Below, piece after piece: positions 27,455 to 37,133 of a stretch of 64,000 bases of DNA. The DNA is from Acidipropionibacterium sp. Its GTDB lineage: Bacteria; Actinomycetota; Actinomycetes; Propionibacteriales; Propionibacteriaceae. The notes below the pieces were generated by a model. The model was not told where the DNA came from. It did no database searches and saw only the letters and a program-made list of their open reading frames with translations. The position numbers were made by a program, and so were the translations under genes. How positions within the stretch are numbered: position 1 is the stretch's first letter; each line of letters starts with the position of its first letter. Location: positions 124,001 through 188,000 of the forward strand of contig JALCLH010000004.1 of NCBI GenBank assembly GCA_022647765.1, written 5' to 3'.

Positions 27455-28620
27455 CACAGTTCCCCCTTGAATGCCCTGGACTGGAGAGATGTGAACAATA
27501 GATCAAAGCTCCTCAGTTGTTCCTCAACTAGGAGCTTATGGGATACGATAGAAGCTATCAATGACACAAATTTTCTCTGAGAGTCTATACTTGGAACCTT
27601 AACAGGAAGACTCTTCAGCTGGCGCATATTTATCGACGCGATTCCAGTCGTCTGCTTGGCAGACTTGAGAAAGTAGTCTTTGGCGGACCTACTCGAAAGA
27701 TAAGCCTCCATGTACTCCGGCAACACACTCGAGTCATCATTGAGTCTAACTCGGAATATGTGGTTCTGATGGATGCACACAGGGATCTCTCCTCGCCACA
27801 TTGCCCCACGACCCAACTTGTCCGGATCCCCACCCTCTGTGAGGATGAGATCTCCTTCACGGAGTGAATAGCGCTGAATCTCTGAACTGGTGGCTTCAAT
27901 ATGCTTAACTTCTGACAATTTTAGATGCCCTGCTTGAACATTTACCACAGCCAGATACGGAACGTCTTGTGTTGGCTCTGACGTTCGACGTCCCTTGGTG
28001 ACGCCAGACACGATATCTGCCATGTCCGCGAGAGGAACCAAAGAATCGCCTGCACAAGTCTCAAACATGTCATGGAAGATGGACTGGCTTAGGGCATCGA
28101 GATGGTCGAGGACCTGCCGCCGCTTGGCACGAATGGAGTCTGCCTTGTCAAGGATCTTCGCGATCCGCTTCTGTTCCTCCAACGTTGGGAGCGGAACATG
28201 AGAAGCCTTGACAATTTTATCCGACACCGCTGGGTAACTCGCTCCAGTGGCCCGTTTGACCATTAGCGAAACAAACATTGCGGACCGCACCCAGTGATAG
28301 AGATACTTGGCATCAATTTTGCTGGACGGACGAAGTACGGTGAATCCCGTCGATGCCGTTGCACCGTCCAGAATCCTAGGAATCAGCGCAACCGCATTCA
28401 GGTTAGGCCTCACCGTCGACACAACAATATCGTCACATTTCACGATCTGGCGAGCACGACTTGGTGCCTCACATCCAAGGAACGTCGATGTGCCCTTGAT
28501 CCTCTTCGTCTCATTGTCTACGGAACCTAGATCAATATACATAAAACTGGAGTCGGGAAAGGTTCGAGGCTTCCACGTCGAAATCGACTCAACCACATCG
28601 CCCAGCGCCACCATCTTCAT
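27454..28620 (-). CDS. hsdS: Type I restriction enzyme, S (specificity) subunit
   Basis: A 388-residue HsdS with two target-recognition domains, each followed by a conserved helical region: first TRD to about residue 145 ending PLPTLEEQKRIAKILDKADS, second TRD from about 200 ending VKVPSIDSQRKFVSLIASIV. It selects the two halves of the split recognition site for methylation and cutting. The start overlaps the hsdM stop and its stop overlaps the mrr start. Base composition is clearly more AT-rich than the housekeeping genes, normal for these exchangeable subunits. Confidence 0.92.
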   Translation of the reverse strand: MKMVALGDVVESISTWKPRTFPDSSFMYIDLGSVDNETKRIKGTSTFLGCEAPSRARQIVKCDDIVVSTVRPNLNAVALIPRILDGATASTGFTVLRPSSKIDAKYLYHWVRSAMFVSLMVKRATGASYPAVSDKIVKASHVPLPTLEEQKRIAKILDKADSIRAKRRQVLDHLDALSQSIFHDMFETCAGDSLVPLADMADIVSGVTKGRRTSEPTQDVPYLAVVNVQAGHLKLSEVKHIEATSSEIQRYSLREGDLILTEGGDPDKLGRGAMWRGEIPVCIHQNHIFRVRLNDDSSVLPEYMEAYLSSRSAKDYFLKSAKQTTGIASINMRQLKSLPVKVPSIDSQRKFVSLIASIVSHKLLVEEQLRSFDLLFTSLQSRAFKGEL

Positions 28621-30116
28621 CCCAGCATCGCCTTCAACTCAGCGACACCAGCGGCAATCTCGGCGTCCAGCTTCTCGATATCCGCGATGATCTCCAACGG
28701 AGGCCGGTACTCCACCTCGTCGTACTCGATCTCCTTGTAGCGGTTGAGGGACAGGTCGTACCCCTGCTCGACAATCTCGCTCTTGGGCACCGTGAACGAC
28801 TGTTCGGTCCGCTTCCGCTCCTTCTCAGCACCCCGATTCCGCCACCGCTCCAGCACATCGGGCAGATCATTCGCCTCAACAGGATTCCGCTTGTCGTCCA
28901 GCGAGAACCCGTCGGCCCGCACGTCGTAGAACCAGACGTCCTCGGTCCCACCGGAATCGGTCTTGGTGAACAGCAGGATCGCCGTCGACACCCCGGCGTA
29001 GGGCCGGAACACCCCCGACGGGAGCTTCACCACGGCGTCCAGCTTCTGCTCCTCGACCAGCTCCCGCCGCAGCGCCCTGTGAGCCTTCGTCGATCCGAAG
29101 AGCACCCCGTCCGGCACGATCACCGCCGCCCGGCCGCCCGTCTTGAGCAACCTCAGAAACAGCGCCAGGAACAGCAGCTCCGTCTTCTTCGTCCGTGCCA
29201 GGGTCAGCAGGTCCTTGGCCGTCGTCTCATAGTCGAGAGACCCGGCGAAAGGCGGATTGGCGAGGATCAGCGAATACCGCCCGGCGTCCCCGACCGCCCC
29301 CTGGGACAGCGAGTCCCGATAGGCGATGTCGGGCGACTCGACGCCGTGCAGCAGCATGTTCATCGCGCCGATCCGCAGCATCGTGGAGTCGAAATCGAAC
29401 CCGTGGAACATCCGATGGTGAAAGTGCTCCCGCAACCCCGGATCGGTCTGCGACTGCGGATACTCCTCACGGACATGCTCGGCCGCAGCGATGAGGAAGC
29501 CCGCGGTGCCGCAGGCCGGATCGCAGATGACATCCTGCGGCGTCGGGTCCATCATCTCCACCATCAGCCTGATGATGTGGCGCGGGGTCCGGAACTGCCC
29601 GTTGACGCCGGCCGTCGACAGCTTGGACAGCAGGTACTCGTAGAGATCGCCGTTGGTGTCGCGGTTGTCCATCGGCACGGCGTCCAGCATCCCGACCACC
29701 TTCGCCAGCAGGCCGGGGCTCGGGATCGTGAAGCGGGCGTCCTTCAGCTGCTCGGCATAGGCGGACCGCTCGCCGTCCTCCCCAGTGCCGAGCCTGCGCA
29801 GGAACGGGAAGACGGAGTTGGACATTTTCGTGAACATGGTGTCCGGGTCGTCGTTCTTCAGCACGCTCCAGCGCAACGGCTGCTGCGTGCTCGAGTAGAC
29901 GGGATGCTCGATCGGCTCGCCGAGCACGTTCGCCCGGCGCTCGGCCAGAGTCTGAGCCTCGTCCAGACGTCGCAGGAACAGCAGATAGGTGATCTGCTGG
30001 ATCACCTCCAGCGGGTTGGAGATGCCGCCCGACCAGAAGGCGTCCCAGACGCTGTCGATCCTGTTCCTGAGTTCACCGGTGATCACGGCCCACAATCTAT
30101 CGGTGAGCAACGACAT
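28617..30116 (-). CDS. hsdM: Type I restriction enzyme, M (adenine methyltransferase) subunit
   Basis: A 499-residue HsdM: N-terminal helical HsdM_N domain (WSGGISNPLEVIQQITYLLFL), then the N6-adenine methyltransferase with SAM motif DPACGTAGFL near residue 195 and catalytic NPPF (ILANPPFAGSLDY). It methylates the host site in an M2S complex and joins HsdR for restriction. I chose the ATG at 30116 (MSLLTDRLW), five residues inside the longest frame. It heads the minus-strand hsdM-hsdS-mrr operon; a divergent promoter region of 95 bases separates it from the App1 phosphatase gene. Confidence 0.93.
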   Translation of the reverse strand: MSLLTDRLWAVITGELRNRIDSVWDAFWSGGISNPLEVIQQITYLLFLRRLDEAQTLAERRANVLGEPIEHPVYSSTQQPLRWSVLKNDDPDTMFTKMSNSVFPFLRRLGTGEDGERSAYAEQLKDARFTIPSPGLLAKVVGMLDAVPMDNRDTNGDLYEYLLSKLSTAGVNGQFRTPRHIIRLMVEMMDPTPQDVICDPACGTAGFLIAAAEHVREEYPQSQTDPGLREHFHHRMFHGFDFDSTMLRIGAMNMLLHGVESPDIAYRDSLSQGAVGDAGRYSLILANPPFAGSLDYETTAKDLLTLARTKKTELLFLALFLRLLKTGGRAAVIVPDGVLFGSTKAHRALRRELVEEQKLDAVVKLPSGVFRPYAGVSTAILLFTKTDSGGTEDVWFYDVRADGFSLDDKRNPVEANDLPDVLERWRNRGAEKERKRTEQSFTVPKSEIVEQGYDLSLNRYKEIEYDEVEYRPPLEIIADIEKLDAEIAAGVAELKAMLG

Positions 30117-30210
30117 CCCGGGACGCCGCATGTCGGACGGATAGTGTCAATCGGCTTGTGCTGCTCTGCTCTCCTGAGAACCCGCCGCCCGCTGCACTAA
30201 GGTCAGCACC

Positions 30211-31341
30211 ATGACAAACCGCCCCTTCATCGGTGCCCGGGTGGAGGAGGCGGTGATCCGTCGCCTCAACCGCCTCCTGGCCAGGCGCGGCTGGATCATC
30301 AAGGTCATTCCGTTCTACGGCTACGGCTCTCAGACCGGTATCCGGGTGCTGGCCAGGGTGGTGCTGGCCCCGCCGCTGGGCCGCACCATCCTGGGCCGGG
30401 TCGCCGACGACTTCCTCAGCCAGCGGGGCTGGCGCAACTTCCTTCAGCTGCCCGCCCCCGGCACCGAGGTCAGACTCGGCCTCAACGGCGAGCGGATGGC
30501 CCTGCACGCCGACCGGAACGGCTATCTCGACCTGCGGGTCGCCAATCCCGGGCTGGAACCGGGCTGGCACACCCTCACCCTGCAGGCCCCGGGTTCCCCC
30601 GAATCGTCGAGCGCCCTCAAGTCTTCAGGCAACCGTGCCGGCCCGGCCGAGGTGCTCCCCGTGGACGTCCTCGTGGTCGACCCGCAGGAGACCTTCGGGA
30701 TCATCTCCGACATCGACGACACCGTGATCGCCACCTTCCTGCCGCGATCCCTGATCGCCGCCTGGAACTCCTTCGTGCGCACCGAACAGGCCCGCCAGTC
30801 GGTGCCGGGAATGGCCAGGATGTACCAACGACTGCTGGCCGACCACCCGGATGCTCCGGTGATCTACGTGTCGACCGGGGCCTGGAACACCTATCCCTTC
30901 CTCACCCGGTTCCTCAGCCGTCACGGCTATCCGAAAGGCCCTCTGCTGCTCACCGACTGGGGGCCCACCAACACCGGCTGGTTCCGCTCGGGCCCCGAGC
31001 ACAAGCGGGCGGCCCTGCGCGAGCTCACCCGGGACTTCCCCCGGATCCGCTGGGTTCTGGTCGGCGACGACGGTCAGCACGACGTCGAGCTCTACACCGA
31101 GCTGGACGAGGGCCGGCCCGGACACGTCCGGGCCATCGCCATCCGCGAGCTCTCCCCCACCCAGCAGATCCTCGCCCATGGTGCGCCGACCATGCTCGAG
31201 AGAACTCCCCGACCGGGCTGGACGCACAGTTCGGCGCCGCTGGTGCGCGCCCCCGACGGGGACCGGCTCTATCCGAAACTGAAGTCGGCCCTGGCGCGCA
31301 CCGAGACCGACGCTGAGACGCGCGACAAGGACATCCAGTAG
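30211..31341 (+). CDS. App1-family (DUF2183) phosphatase domain protein
   Basis: A 376-residue protein related to yeast App1, a phosphatidate phosphatase. The haloacid-dehalogenase-like core has the catalytic FGIISDIDDTVIAT near residue 165, a serine/threonine motif in VIYVSTGAWNTYPFL, a lysine region (EHKRAALRELTRDFP) and the acidic metal site in VLVGDDGQHDVELYTE. AAGGTCAGCACC precedes the ATG. The natural substrate in bacteria is not established. It lies 53 bases before parC on the same strand. Confidence 0.82.
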   Translation: MTNRPFIGARVEEAVIRRLNRLLARRGWIIKVIPFYGYGSQTGIRVLARVVLAPPLGRTILGRVADDFLSQRGWRNFLQLPAPGTEVRLGLNGERMALHADRNGYLDLRVANPGLEPGWHTLTLQAPGSPESSSALKSSGNRAGPAEVLPVDVLVVDPQETFGIISDIDDTVIATFLPRSLIAAWNSFVRTEQARQSVPGMARMYQRLLADHPDAPVIYVSTGAWNTYPFLTRFLSRHGYPKGPLLLTDWGPTNTGWFRSGPEHKRAALRELTRDFPRIRWVLVGDDGQHDVELYTELDEGRPGHVRAIAIRELSPTQQILAHGAPTMLERTPRPGWTHSSAPLVRAPDGDRLYPKLKSALARTETDAETRDKDIQ

Positions 31342-31394
31342 CGTGGGCCGCCGGGGCCCGGTAGCCGCTGGGACGTGAGGAGCGCAGGAAATCG

Positions 31395-33992
31395 ATGGCC
31401 AGGTCGACCGCGAACGACGACTTCACCGAGAACATCATCGACGTGGACGTCTCCAGCGAGATGGAGAACAGCTACCTGGAGTACGCCTACTCGGTGATCT
31501 ACTCGCGCGCCCTGCCCGACGCCCGCGACGGTCTCAAACCGGTCCAGCGGCGGATCCTCTACAGCATGGACGACATGGGTGTGCGCCCGGACCGTCCGCA
31601 CGTCAAGTCCGCCCGGGTGGTCGGCCAGGTGATGGGACAGCTGCACCCGCACGGCGACTCGGCGATCTACGACGCCCTGGTGCGGATGGCCCAGCCCTGG
31701 GCGATGCGGCTGCCGCTGGTCGACGGGCACGGCAACTTCGGCGCCCTTGACGCCGGTCCGGCGGCGATGCGCTACACCGAGTGCCGGATGGCCCCCTCGG
31801 CGCTGGCGATGACCCAGGGACTGGGCGAGGACACCGTCGACTTCGTGCCGAACTACGACGGCAAGGAGACCGAGCCCGGGGTGCTGCCGGCGGCCTTCCC
31901 GAACCTGCTGGTGAACGGGGCCTCGGGGATCGCGGTGGGGATGGCCACCAACATGCCGACCCACAACCTGGTCGAGGTGGTCGCGGCGCTGCGCCATCTG
32001 CTGGTGCATCCCGAGGCCGACCTGGACGCCATCATGCGCTTCATCCCCGGCCCCGACCTGCCCACCGGCGGCAGGATCATCGGGCTTGAGGGGGTCCACG
32101 ACGCCTACGCCACCGGCCGGGGCACCTTCCGGACCCGCGCCACCGCGACCATCGAGCGGGTCTCCCCGCGTCGGATGGGCATCGTCGTCACCGAGCTGCC
32201 CTTCATGGTCGGCCCGGAGAAGATCATCGACCAGATCAAGACCCTGGTGCAGTCCAAACGCATCTCCGGGATCGCCGACGTCAAGGACCTCACCGATCTG
32301 GCGAACGGCACCCGCCTGGTCATCGAGATCAAGAACGGGATCAACCCCGAGGCGATGCTGGCCAGGCTCTACCGTCTCACCAAGCTCGAGGACACCTTCG
32401 CGGTCAACGCGGTCGCCCTGGTCCAGGGCCAGCCCCGCACCCTGGGACTGCTCGAGCTGCTGCAGATCTACCTGGAGCACCGGCTGGACGTCACTCTGAG
32501 GCGCACCAAGTTCCGGCTGCGCAAGGCCGACGACCGGCTCCATCTGGTCGAGGGGCTGCTCATCGCGATCGTCGACATCGACCAGGTGATCGCGATCATC
32601 CGCTCCTCCCAGGACGTCGCCGAGGCCCGCACCCGGCTGATGGCGGCCTTCGACCTCGACGAGGTGCAGACCAACTACATCCTCGACATGCAGCTGCGCC
32701 GGCTCACCCGCTACTCGACCATCGAGTTGGAGTCCGAGCGGGACGACCTGCTGGCCGAGATCGAGAAGCTCACGGTCATCGTCACCGACGACCGGCAGCT
32801 GCGCAAGCTGGTCTCCAAAGAGCTGGCGGAGGTCTCGAAGACCTTCGGGACGCCGCGCCGCACCGTCCTGCTCGATTCGGCCGGGTCGGCAGCACCCGCC
32901 AACGCGCCGCTGGAGGTCCCGGACTCCCCCAGCTGGGTGCTGCTCTCGGCCACCGGGCGGCTGGCCCGCGTCGACTCCGAGGAGGATCTGCCCTGGCAGG
33001 GCCCCCGCGCCGCCCATGACGCGATCGCCTCCTGGGCGCGCAGCACGACCCGCGGCGAGATCGGGGCGATCACCTCGGCCGGCCGGCTGGTGCGGTTGCG
33101 CACCATCGACCTGGTGAGCCTTCCGGCCACCGCCAGCGCGCCGTCCCTGGCGGGCGGGACGGCGGTCGGCGAGCTGGTCGACCTCGACCGCGGGGAGCGG
33201 GTGATCGCGCTCGCCAGCCTGTCCGGAGACGGACCGGCATTGGCCCTGGGCACCCGCGACGGCGTCGTCAAGCGGGTCAACCCTGAGCTGCCGGGAGCCG
33301 ACTCCTGGGAGATCATCACCCTCAAGAAGGGCGATGAGGTGGTCGGCGCCGCGCAGTGCGAAGACCCGGACGCCGAGCTGTGCTTCATCACGGCCGACGC
33401 TCGGCTGCTGCATTTCCGGGCCGGCCTGGTCCGACCCCAGGGCCGCAAGGGGTCTGGGGTCGCCGGCATCAAGAACGACTCCCCGGTGATCTTCTTCGGC
33501 GCGGTGCCGGGCCGGACCAGCGAGGTGGTCACGGTGGCCGGCTCGGGCGAGGTGCTGCTGGGCGATCCCGACACCTCGGTGAAGATCACCGAGCTCTCGG
33601 AGTTCCCGGCCAAGGGACGCGCCACCGCGGGGGTGCGCTGCCACCGCTTCCTGTCCACCGAGACGACCCTGGTGCTGGCCTGGGCGGGGCCGGCCCCTGC
33701 GGTGGCCTGCGGCGCCGACGGGGCGCCGGTCGTCCTTCCCACCGAGCACGGACGCCGCGACGGGTCCGGTGACCGCACCGCCTCGCCGGTGGCGGCGGTC
33801 GGAGGACGACGGCTCGGCGCGGGCGACGGGTCCGGTGGCGAGGTGCCGCCCCGCCAGGGCAGTCCCGTCGGGTCTGATCGAGCCGATTCCGAGCCCGCAG
33901 GCTCGAGTACCGGAGCCTCCGGCACCTCGGAACCCGACTCCGACGCCACGCCGCCCGAGAGCGGCGGGAAGCAGCCCGGTCTGTTCGACTGA
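31395..33992 (+). CDS. parC: DNA topoisomerase IV subunit A
   Basis: Breaks and rejoins DNA during decatenation; works with ParE encoded about 3 kb away. The 865-residue protein has the winged-helix breakage domain ([37 protein letters not shown]) with catalytic tyrosine in AAMRYTE, the tower and coiled coil, and a C-terminal beta-pinwheel lacking a strong GyrA box, followed by a Ser/Gly/Asp-rich tail ending KQPGLFD. The quinolone-region sequence HPHGDSA carries the usual serine. Gene order with parE and sigA resembles the Streptomyces parE-parC-hrdB region, favouring topo IV over a second gyrase. Confidence 0.88.
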   Translation: MARSTANDDFTENIIDVDVSSEMENSYLEYAYSVIYSRALPDARDGLKPVQRRILYSMDDMGVRPDRPHVKSARVVGQVMGQLHPHGDSAIYDALVRMAQPWAMRLPLVDGHGNFGALDAGPAAMRYTECRMAPSALAMTQGLGEDTVDFVPNYDGKETEPGVLPAAFPNLLVNGASGIAVGMATNMPTHNLVEVVAALRHLLVHPEADLDAIMRFIPGPDLPTGGRIIGLEGVHDAYATGRGTFRTRATATIERVSPRRMGIVVTELPFMVGPEKIIDQIKTLVQSKRISGIADVKDLTDLANGTRLVIEIKNGINPEAMLARLYRLTKLEDTFAVNAVALVQGQPRTLGLLELLQIYLEHRLDVTLRRTKFRLRKADDRLHLVEGLLIAIVDIDQVIAIIRSSQDVAEARTRLMAAFDLDEVQTNYILDMQLRRLTRYSTIELESERDDLLAEIEKLTVIVTDDRQLRKLVSKELAEVSKTFGTPRRTVLLDSAGSAAPANAPLEVPDSPSWVLLSATGRLARVDSEEDLPWQGPRAAHDAIASWARSTTRGEIGAITSAGRLVRLRTIDLVSLPATASAPSLAGGTAVGELVDLDRGERVIALASLSGDGPALALGTRDGVVKRVNPELPGADSWEIITLKKGDEVVGAAQCEDPDAELCFITADARLLHFRAGLVRPQGRKGSGVAGIKNDSPVIFFGAVPGRTSEVVTVAGSGEVLLGDPDTSVKITELSEFPAKGRATAGVRCHRFLSTETTLVLAWAGPAPAVACGADGAPVVLPTEHGRRDGSGDRTASPVAAVGGRRLGAGDGSGGEVPPRQGSPVGSDRADSEPAGSSTGASGTSEPDSDATPPESGGKQPGLFD

Positions 33993-34144
33993 CGGGGTCC
34001 GTTGACCGGTCCAGTCCAGGCACCGATAGGGTTCGGCCCATAGAATCTCGCTGATCTGCTCGACCGCGGGATTCATATACGACGTATGACATCGACACCG
34101 AGGCCATCGCCCCGGTGCACTGCTCAGAACAACCGGGGGAAAAG

Positions 34145-35533
34145 ATGAATGACAACCAGGACCCGAATCCATGGGCCCCGAACGGCGGCCAACAGAGCTG
34201 GGGCGAGGGCGGCCAGCAAGGCTGGGGGCAGGGAAACCAGCCGCCCCAGCAGAACTGGGGGCAGGGAAACCAGCCGCCCCAGCAGAACTGGGGGCCGGGA
34301 AACCAGCCGCCGAATCAACCGCCCCAGCAGAATTGGGATCAGCCTCAACCTCCCTTCGACGGCTCGAGGACGACCTGGCAGCCCCCGGCCTCCGACCCCA
34401 ACCAGCCCAATGCCGGCGGCTGGAACGGACAGCAGGCCTGGGCCGGTCAGGGCGGTCCTGGAGGCCCTGACAATCAGGGCGGCTCCGGCGGTCCCCGCAA
34501 GGGACTCATCATCGGCATCGTGGCGGCGGCACTGGTGGTCGCCGTCGGCGCGGCCTTCTTCCTGACCAACCGGAACAAGGGCGACGCCGCACAGGCCGGT
34601 TCGGGCGCATCGGCCTCCTCCACGGACAACTCGTCCGGACCGATCACGGTCATCGACGATCCCCAGGCCGCGCTCAAGGACTACTTCGACGCTGTCGTGA
34701 AGGGCGATCCCAAGCGCGCCCTGAGCTATGGGCGGAACAGCCCCTCAGGCTCCTCGAAGTACCTCACCGCCGAGATGATGAAGGCCGCCCAGAAGAAGAA
34801 TCCGATCACCGATCTGCAGCTCGAGGCAGAGACGACCAGCGACTACAGCACCTCGGTCAATGTCAGCTACACCATCGGCACCGAGCCGGTGACCACCACC
34901 TACCGGATGTCCAGGCAGGACAAGGGGAGTCACTGGCAGATGATGCAGGCGGCCGGCAGCGCGAATCTCAGCCGTCTCAGCAGCGATGAGATCACCATCA
35001 ACGGCATCAAGGTCGCGGCCACCGAGGTCGCCCTCTTCCCGGGCGGCTACACCTTCGACTCGGGCAACCCCTACATCCAGTACGGCACCGACGACTCGAC
35101 CCTCTACGTCAAGGAGCCCACAAGTCTGGTCTCGACCTATGACATGTCACCGGCCCTCACCCAGAAGGGCGTGAACACATGGCGGTCCCTGGTCAAGCAG
35201 AGCCTCGACACCTGCCTGGCATCCCACAAGATCAAGCCGGCCGGATGCCCGTTCTACTCCCCGAGCACCACCACTTCGGGGGCCTCGATCGTCGAGGACT
35301 CCGTGAACTACACCAACAGCTCGTCGTCCAGCGTCGACGCCGTCACCCCGAGGATCATCGACGGGACGATGCAGGCCGCCGGCAGGGTGTACCCCTACAT
35401 CAAGGCCACCGCCAAGGCGCGAACCTCCAGCGGCAGCATCCACTCGGCCGGCGGCACGGCCTCCGTCACCAACACTCGGGCGAGCGTGGACTTCAGCGCC
35501 GCCAAGCCCGCCGTCACCTGGCAGGCGTCCTGA
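34145..35533 (+). CDS. Membrane-anchored protein with Gln/Pro/Asn-rich repeat N-terminus
   Basis: A 462-residue protein. Residues 1-120 are low complexity, including tandem GNQPPQQNWG repeats. One membrane segment follows (GLIIGIVAAALVVAVGAAFFL, about 125-145), so the C-terminal 310 residues should be outside the cell. That part contains a DUF4878-like stretch (DDPQAALKDYFDAVVKGDPKRAL) and a second beta-rich half with two cysteines that could pair (CLASHKIKPAGC). GGGGGA lies before the ATG. The function is unknown; the plan is common in Actinobacteria for envelope proteins with cytosolic proline-rich tails. A hairpin terminator follows. Confidence 0.75.
   Translation: MNDNQDPNPWAPNGGQQSWGEGGQQGWGQGNQPPQQNWGQGNQPPQQNWGPGNQPPNQPPQQNWDQPQPPFDGSRTTWQPPASDPNQPNAGGWNGQQAWAGQGGPGGPDNQGGSGGPRKGLIIGIVAAALVVAVGAAFFLTNRNKGDAAQAGSGASASSTDNSSGPITVIDDPQAALKDYFDAVVKGDPKRALSYGRNSPSGSSKYLTAEMMKAAQKKNPITDLQLEAETTSDYSTSVNVSYTIGTEPVTTTYRMSRQDKGSHWQMMQAAGSANLSRLSSDEITINGIKVAATEVALFPGGYTFDSGNPYIQYGTDDSTLYVKEPTSLVSTYDMSPALTQKGVNTWRSLVKQSLDTCLASHKIKPAGCPFYSPSTTTSGASIVEDSVNYTNSSSSSVDAVTPRIIDGTMQAAGRVYPYIKATAKARTSSGSIHSAGGTASVTNTRASVDFSAAKPAVTWQAS
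34224..34337 (+). repeat. 33-base tandem repeat inside the membrane protein gene
   Basis: Two identical 33-base copies (34224-34256, 34257-34289) and a third imperfect copy with a small insertion encode repeated GNQPPQQNWG units. Identity at DNA level, including third codon positions, suggests recent expansion; copy number may vary between strains. Confidence 0.8.
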
Positions 35534-35555
35534 CAGAAAGCTGAGTGATCATCGC

Positions 35556-35585
35556 GGTGCCCCCGGAGTGATCTCCGAGGGCACC
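35556..35585. terminator. Hairpin terminator between convergent membrane-protein and MFS genes
   Basis: GGTGCCC at 35556 pairs with GGGCACC ending at 35585, with an inner CGGAG/CTCCG stem and a TGAT loop. It lies 23 bases after one stop codon and 42 bases before the other gene's stop, so it can serve both directions. Confidence 0.6.
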
Positions 35586-35626
35586 GTCATGCGGCGTCAC
35601 GCCGACGGAGTCCGCTCGGCCGAGGA

Positions 35627-37021
35627 TCACTCGGCGCCGGGGCGGGCGGGATCCTTCACCGGGATCATCGCCACAAGACCGCCGAGCAGCACCGCGACGA
35701 TCCCGAGGATCCCCCAGTACTGGTTGGAGTCTCCGCCGTTGATCGCATGGCCGACCGTGATGAAGACGCCGAAGAGCAGCGGGGAGAGGAAGGACACCGC
35801 CTTGCCCGTCGTCGCGTAGAGGCCGAAGACCTCCCCCTCCATGCCCGGCGGGCAGACCCGCGCCAGATAGCTGCGGGAGGCCGACTGGGCCGGGCCGACG
35901 AAGGCGCACATCACCATGCCCACCACCCAGAACACCATCTGTCCTCCGGCGTGCAGCACGAACACCAGCGCTCCACAGACGATGAGCAGGACCAGCGACA
36001 GGTTGATGACCTTCCGCGGGCCGATCCGGTCGTCCAATAGGCCGAAGCCCATGGTGGCCACGCCGGCGATCAGGTTCGCGGCGATCCCGAAGATCAGCAC
36101 TCCCGAGGAGGTGAATCCGAAGGTCTGCTTGGCGATCGCCCCTCCGAACTGGAAGACGCCGTTGAGGCCGTCGCGGAACAGCGCCGATGCGATGAGGAAG
36201 ATGAGAATCGGGCGGTGGTGACGCCACATCCGGGCGATGGACCGGCCCAGTTCGGCGTAGCTGTGGCGCAGGCCGTGCGGGGCGTCGTCGTCCGGGCCGC
36301 CTCTTGCGAAGGCTGCGCGCGGCGGATCGCGCAGGATGATGAAGGTGGGCAGGGTCAGCAGCAGGATCCACACCGCGCAGAAGATCATCGAGACCCGGAT
36401 GCTCATGCCGTTGGTGGAGGTGACGCCGAACCAGCCGATGGTCGGCTTGATCCAGCCGATGTAGATCACCAGCAGGGCGACGATCCCGCCGACATAGCCC
36501 AGACCCCAGCCGAGCCCGGAGATGCGTCCCACCGTGGAGGGTTCGGCGACGTCGTCCAGCAGCCCGTTGTAGAGGGCGCTGGCGACATCGCTGACGACGG
36601 TGCCGATTCCCAGCAGGATCAGCCCCAGGGCCAGGTACGAGGCCCTGGCCTGGACGAAGAAGAGGCTTCCGGCGAGCAGCGCCAGCGCCCAGGTGAGCCA
36701 TTTCAGCGCCCCGATGCGGCGTCCCCGGCGGTCGGCCCACTGCCCCACCACCGGGGCGAGCAGGGCGATCAGCAGGCCGGCCAGGGCCATCGTCCAGGAC
36801 AGTCCGGTGCTGGTGAGGTCGTTCGACCCGAAGGAGTCGCTGACGATGTAGACGCTGAAGACGAAGGTGGTGATCACCGAGGCGTAGGGCTGGGTGCCCG
36901 GGTCCCACATCGCCCAGCCGATCATCCGTCGACGTCTGGCCTTGTGCTGCTGGGGACTTTCGGCGGCCGGCGCTGGCGGCTCACCGGCCCGCAGGCCGGC
37001 GTCCCCGTGTTCAGAGCTCAT
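35627..37021 (-). CDS. MFS transporter, UMF1 / Atg22-like family
   Basis: A 464-residue integral membrane protein with about twelve membrane segments. The family opening is clear: ARRRRMIGWAMWDPGTQPYASVITTFVF, followed by the MFS loop motif GQWADRRGRRIGALKW after the third helix. Bacterial members of this Atg22-like group have no firmly known substrate; vacuolar relatives export amino acids. It is a single gene, convergent with the membrane-anchored protein gene and upstream of nothing on its strand. Confidence 0.85.
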   Translation of the reverse strand: MSSEHGDAGLRAGEPPAPAAESPQQHKARRRRMIGWAMWDPGTQPYASVITTFVFSVYIVSDSFGSNDLTSTGLSWTMALAGLLIALLAPVVGQWADRRGRRIGALKWLTWALALLAGSLFFVQARASYLALGLILLGIGTVVSDVASALYNGLLDDVAEPSTVGRISGLGWGLGYVGGIVALLVIYIGWIKPTIGWFGVTSTNGMSIRVSMIFCAVWILLLTLPTFIILRDPPRAAFARGGPDDDAPHGLRHSYAELGRSIARMWRHHRPILIFLIASALFRDGLNGVFQFGGAIAKQTFGFTSSGVLIFGIAANLIAGVATMGFGLLDDRIGPRKVINLSLVLLIVCGALVFVLHAGGQMVFWVVGMVMCAFVGPAQSASRSYLARVCPPGMEGEVFGLYATTGKAVSFLSPLLFGVFITVGHAINGGDSNQYWGILGIVAVLLGGLVAMIPVKDPARPGAE

Positions 37022-37133
37022 GGACCCGCACGCTACTCGAGTTCACGGTGCCTTCCGGCACACCGACCACCGATCCGCAGCCCCCGTCCGCAATGTTCAC
37101 CGGAAGTTCAACCAAACGGCCGAGCCGAGGGGT

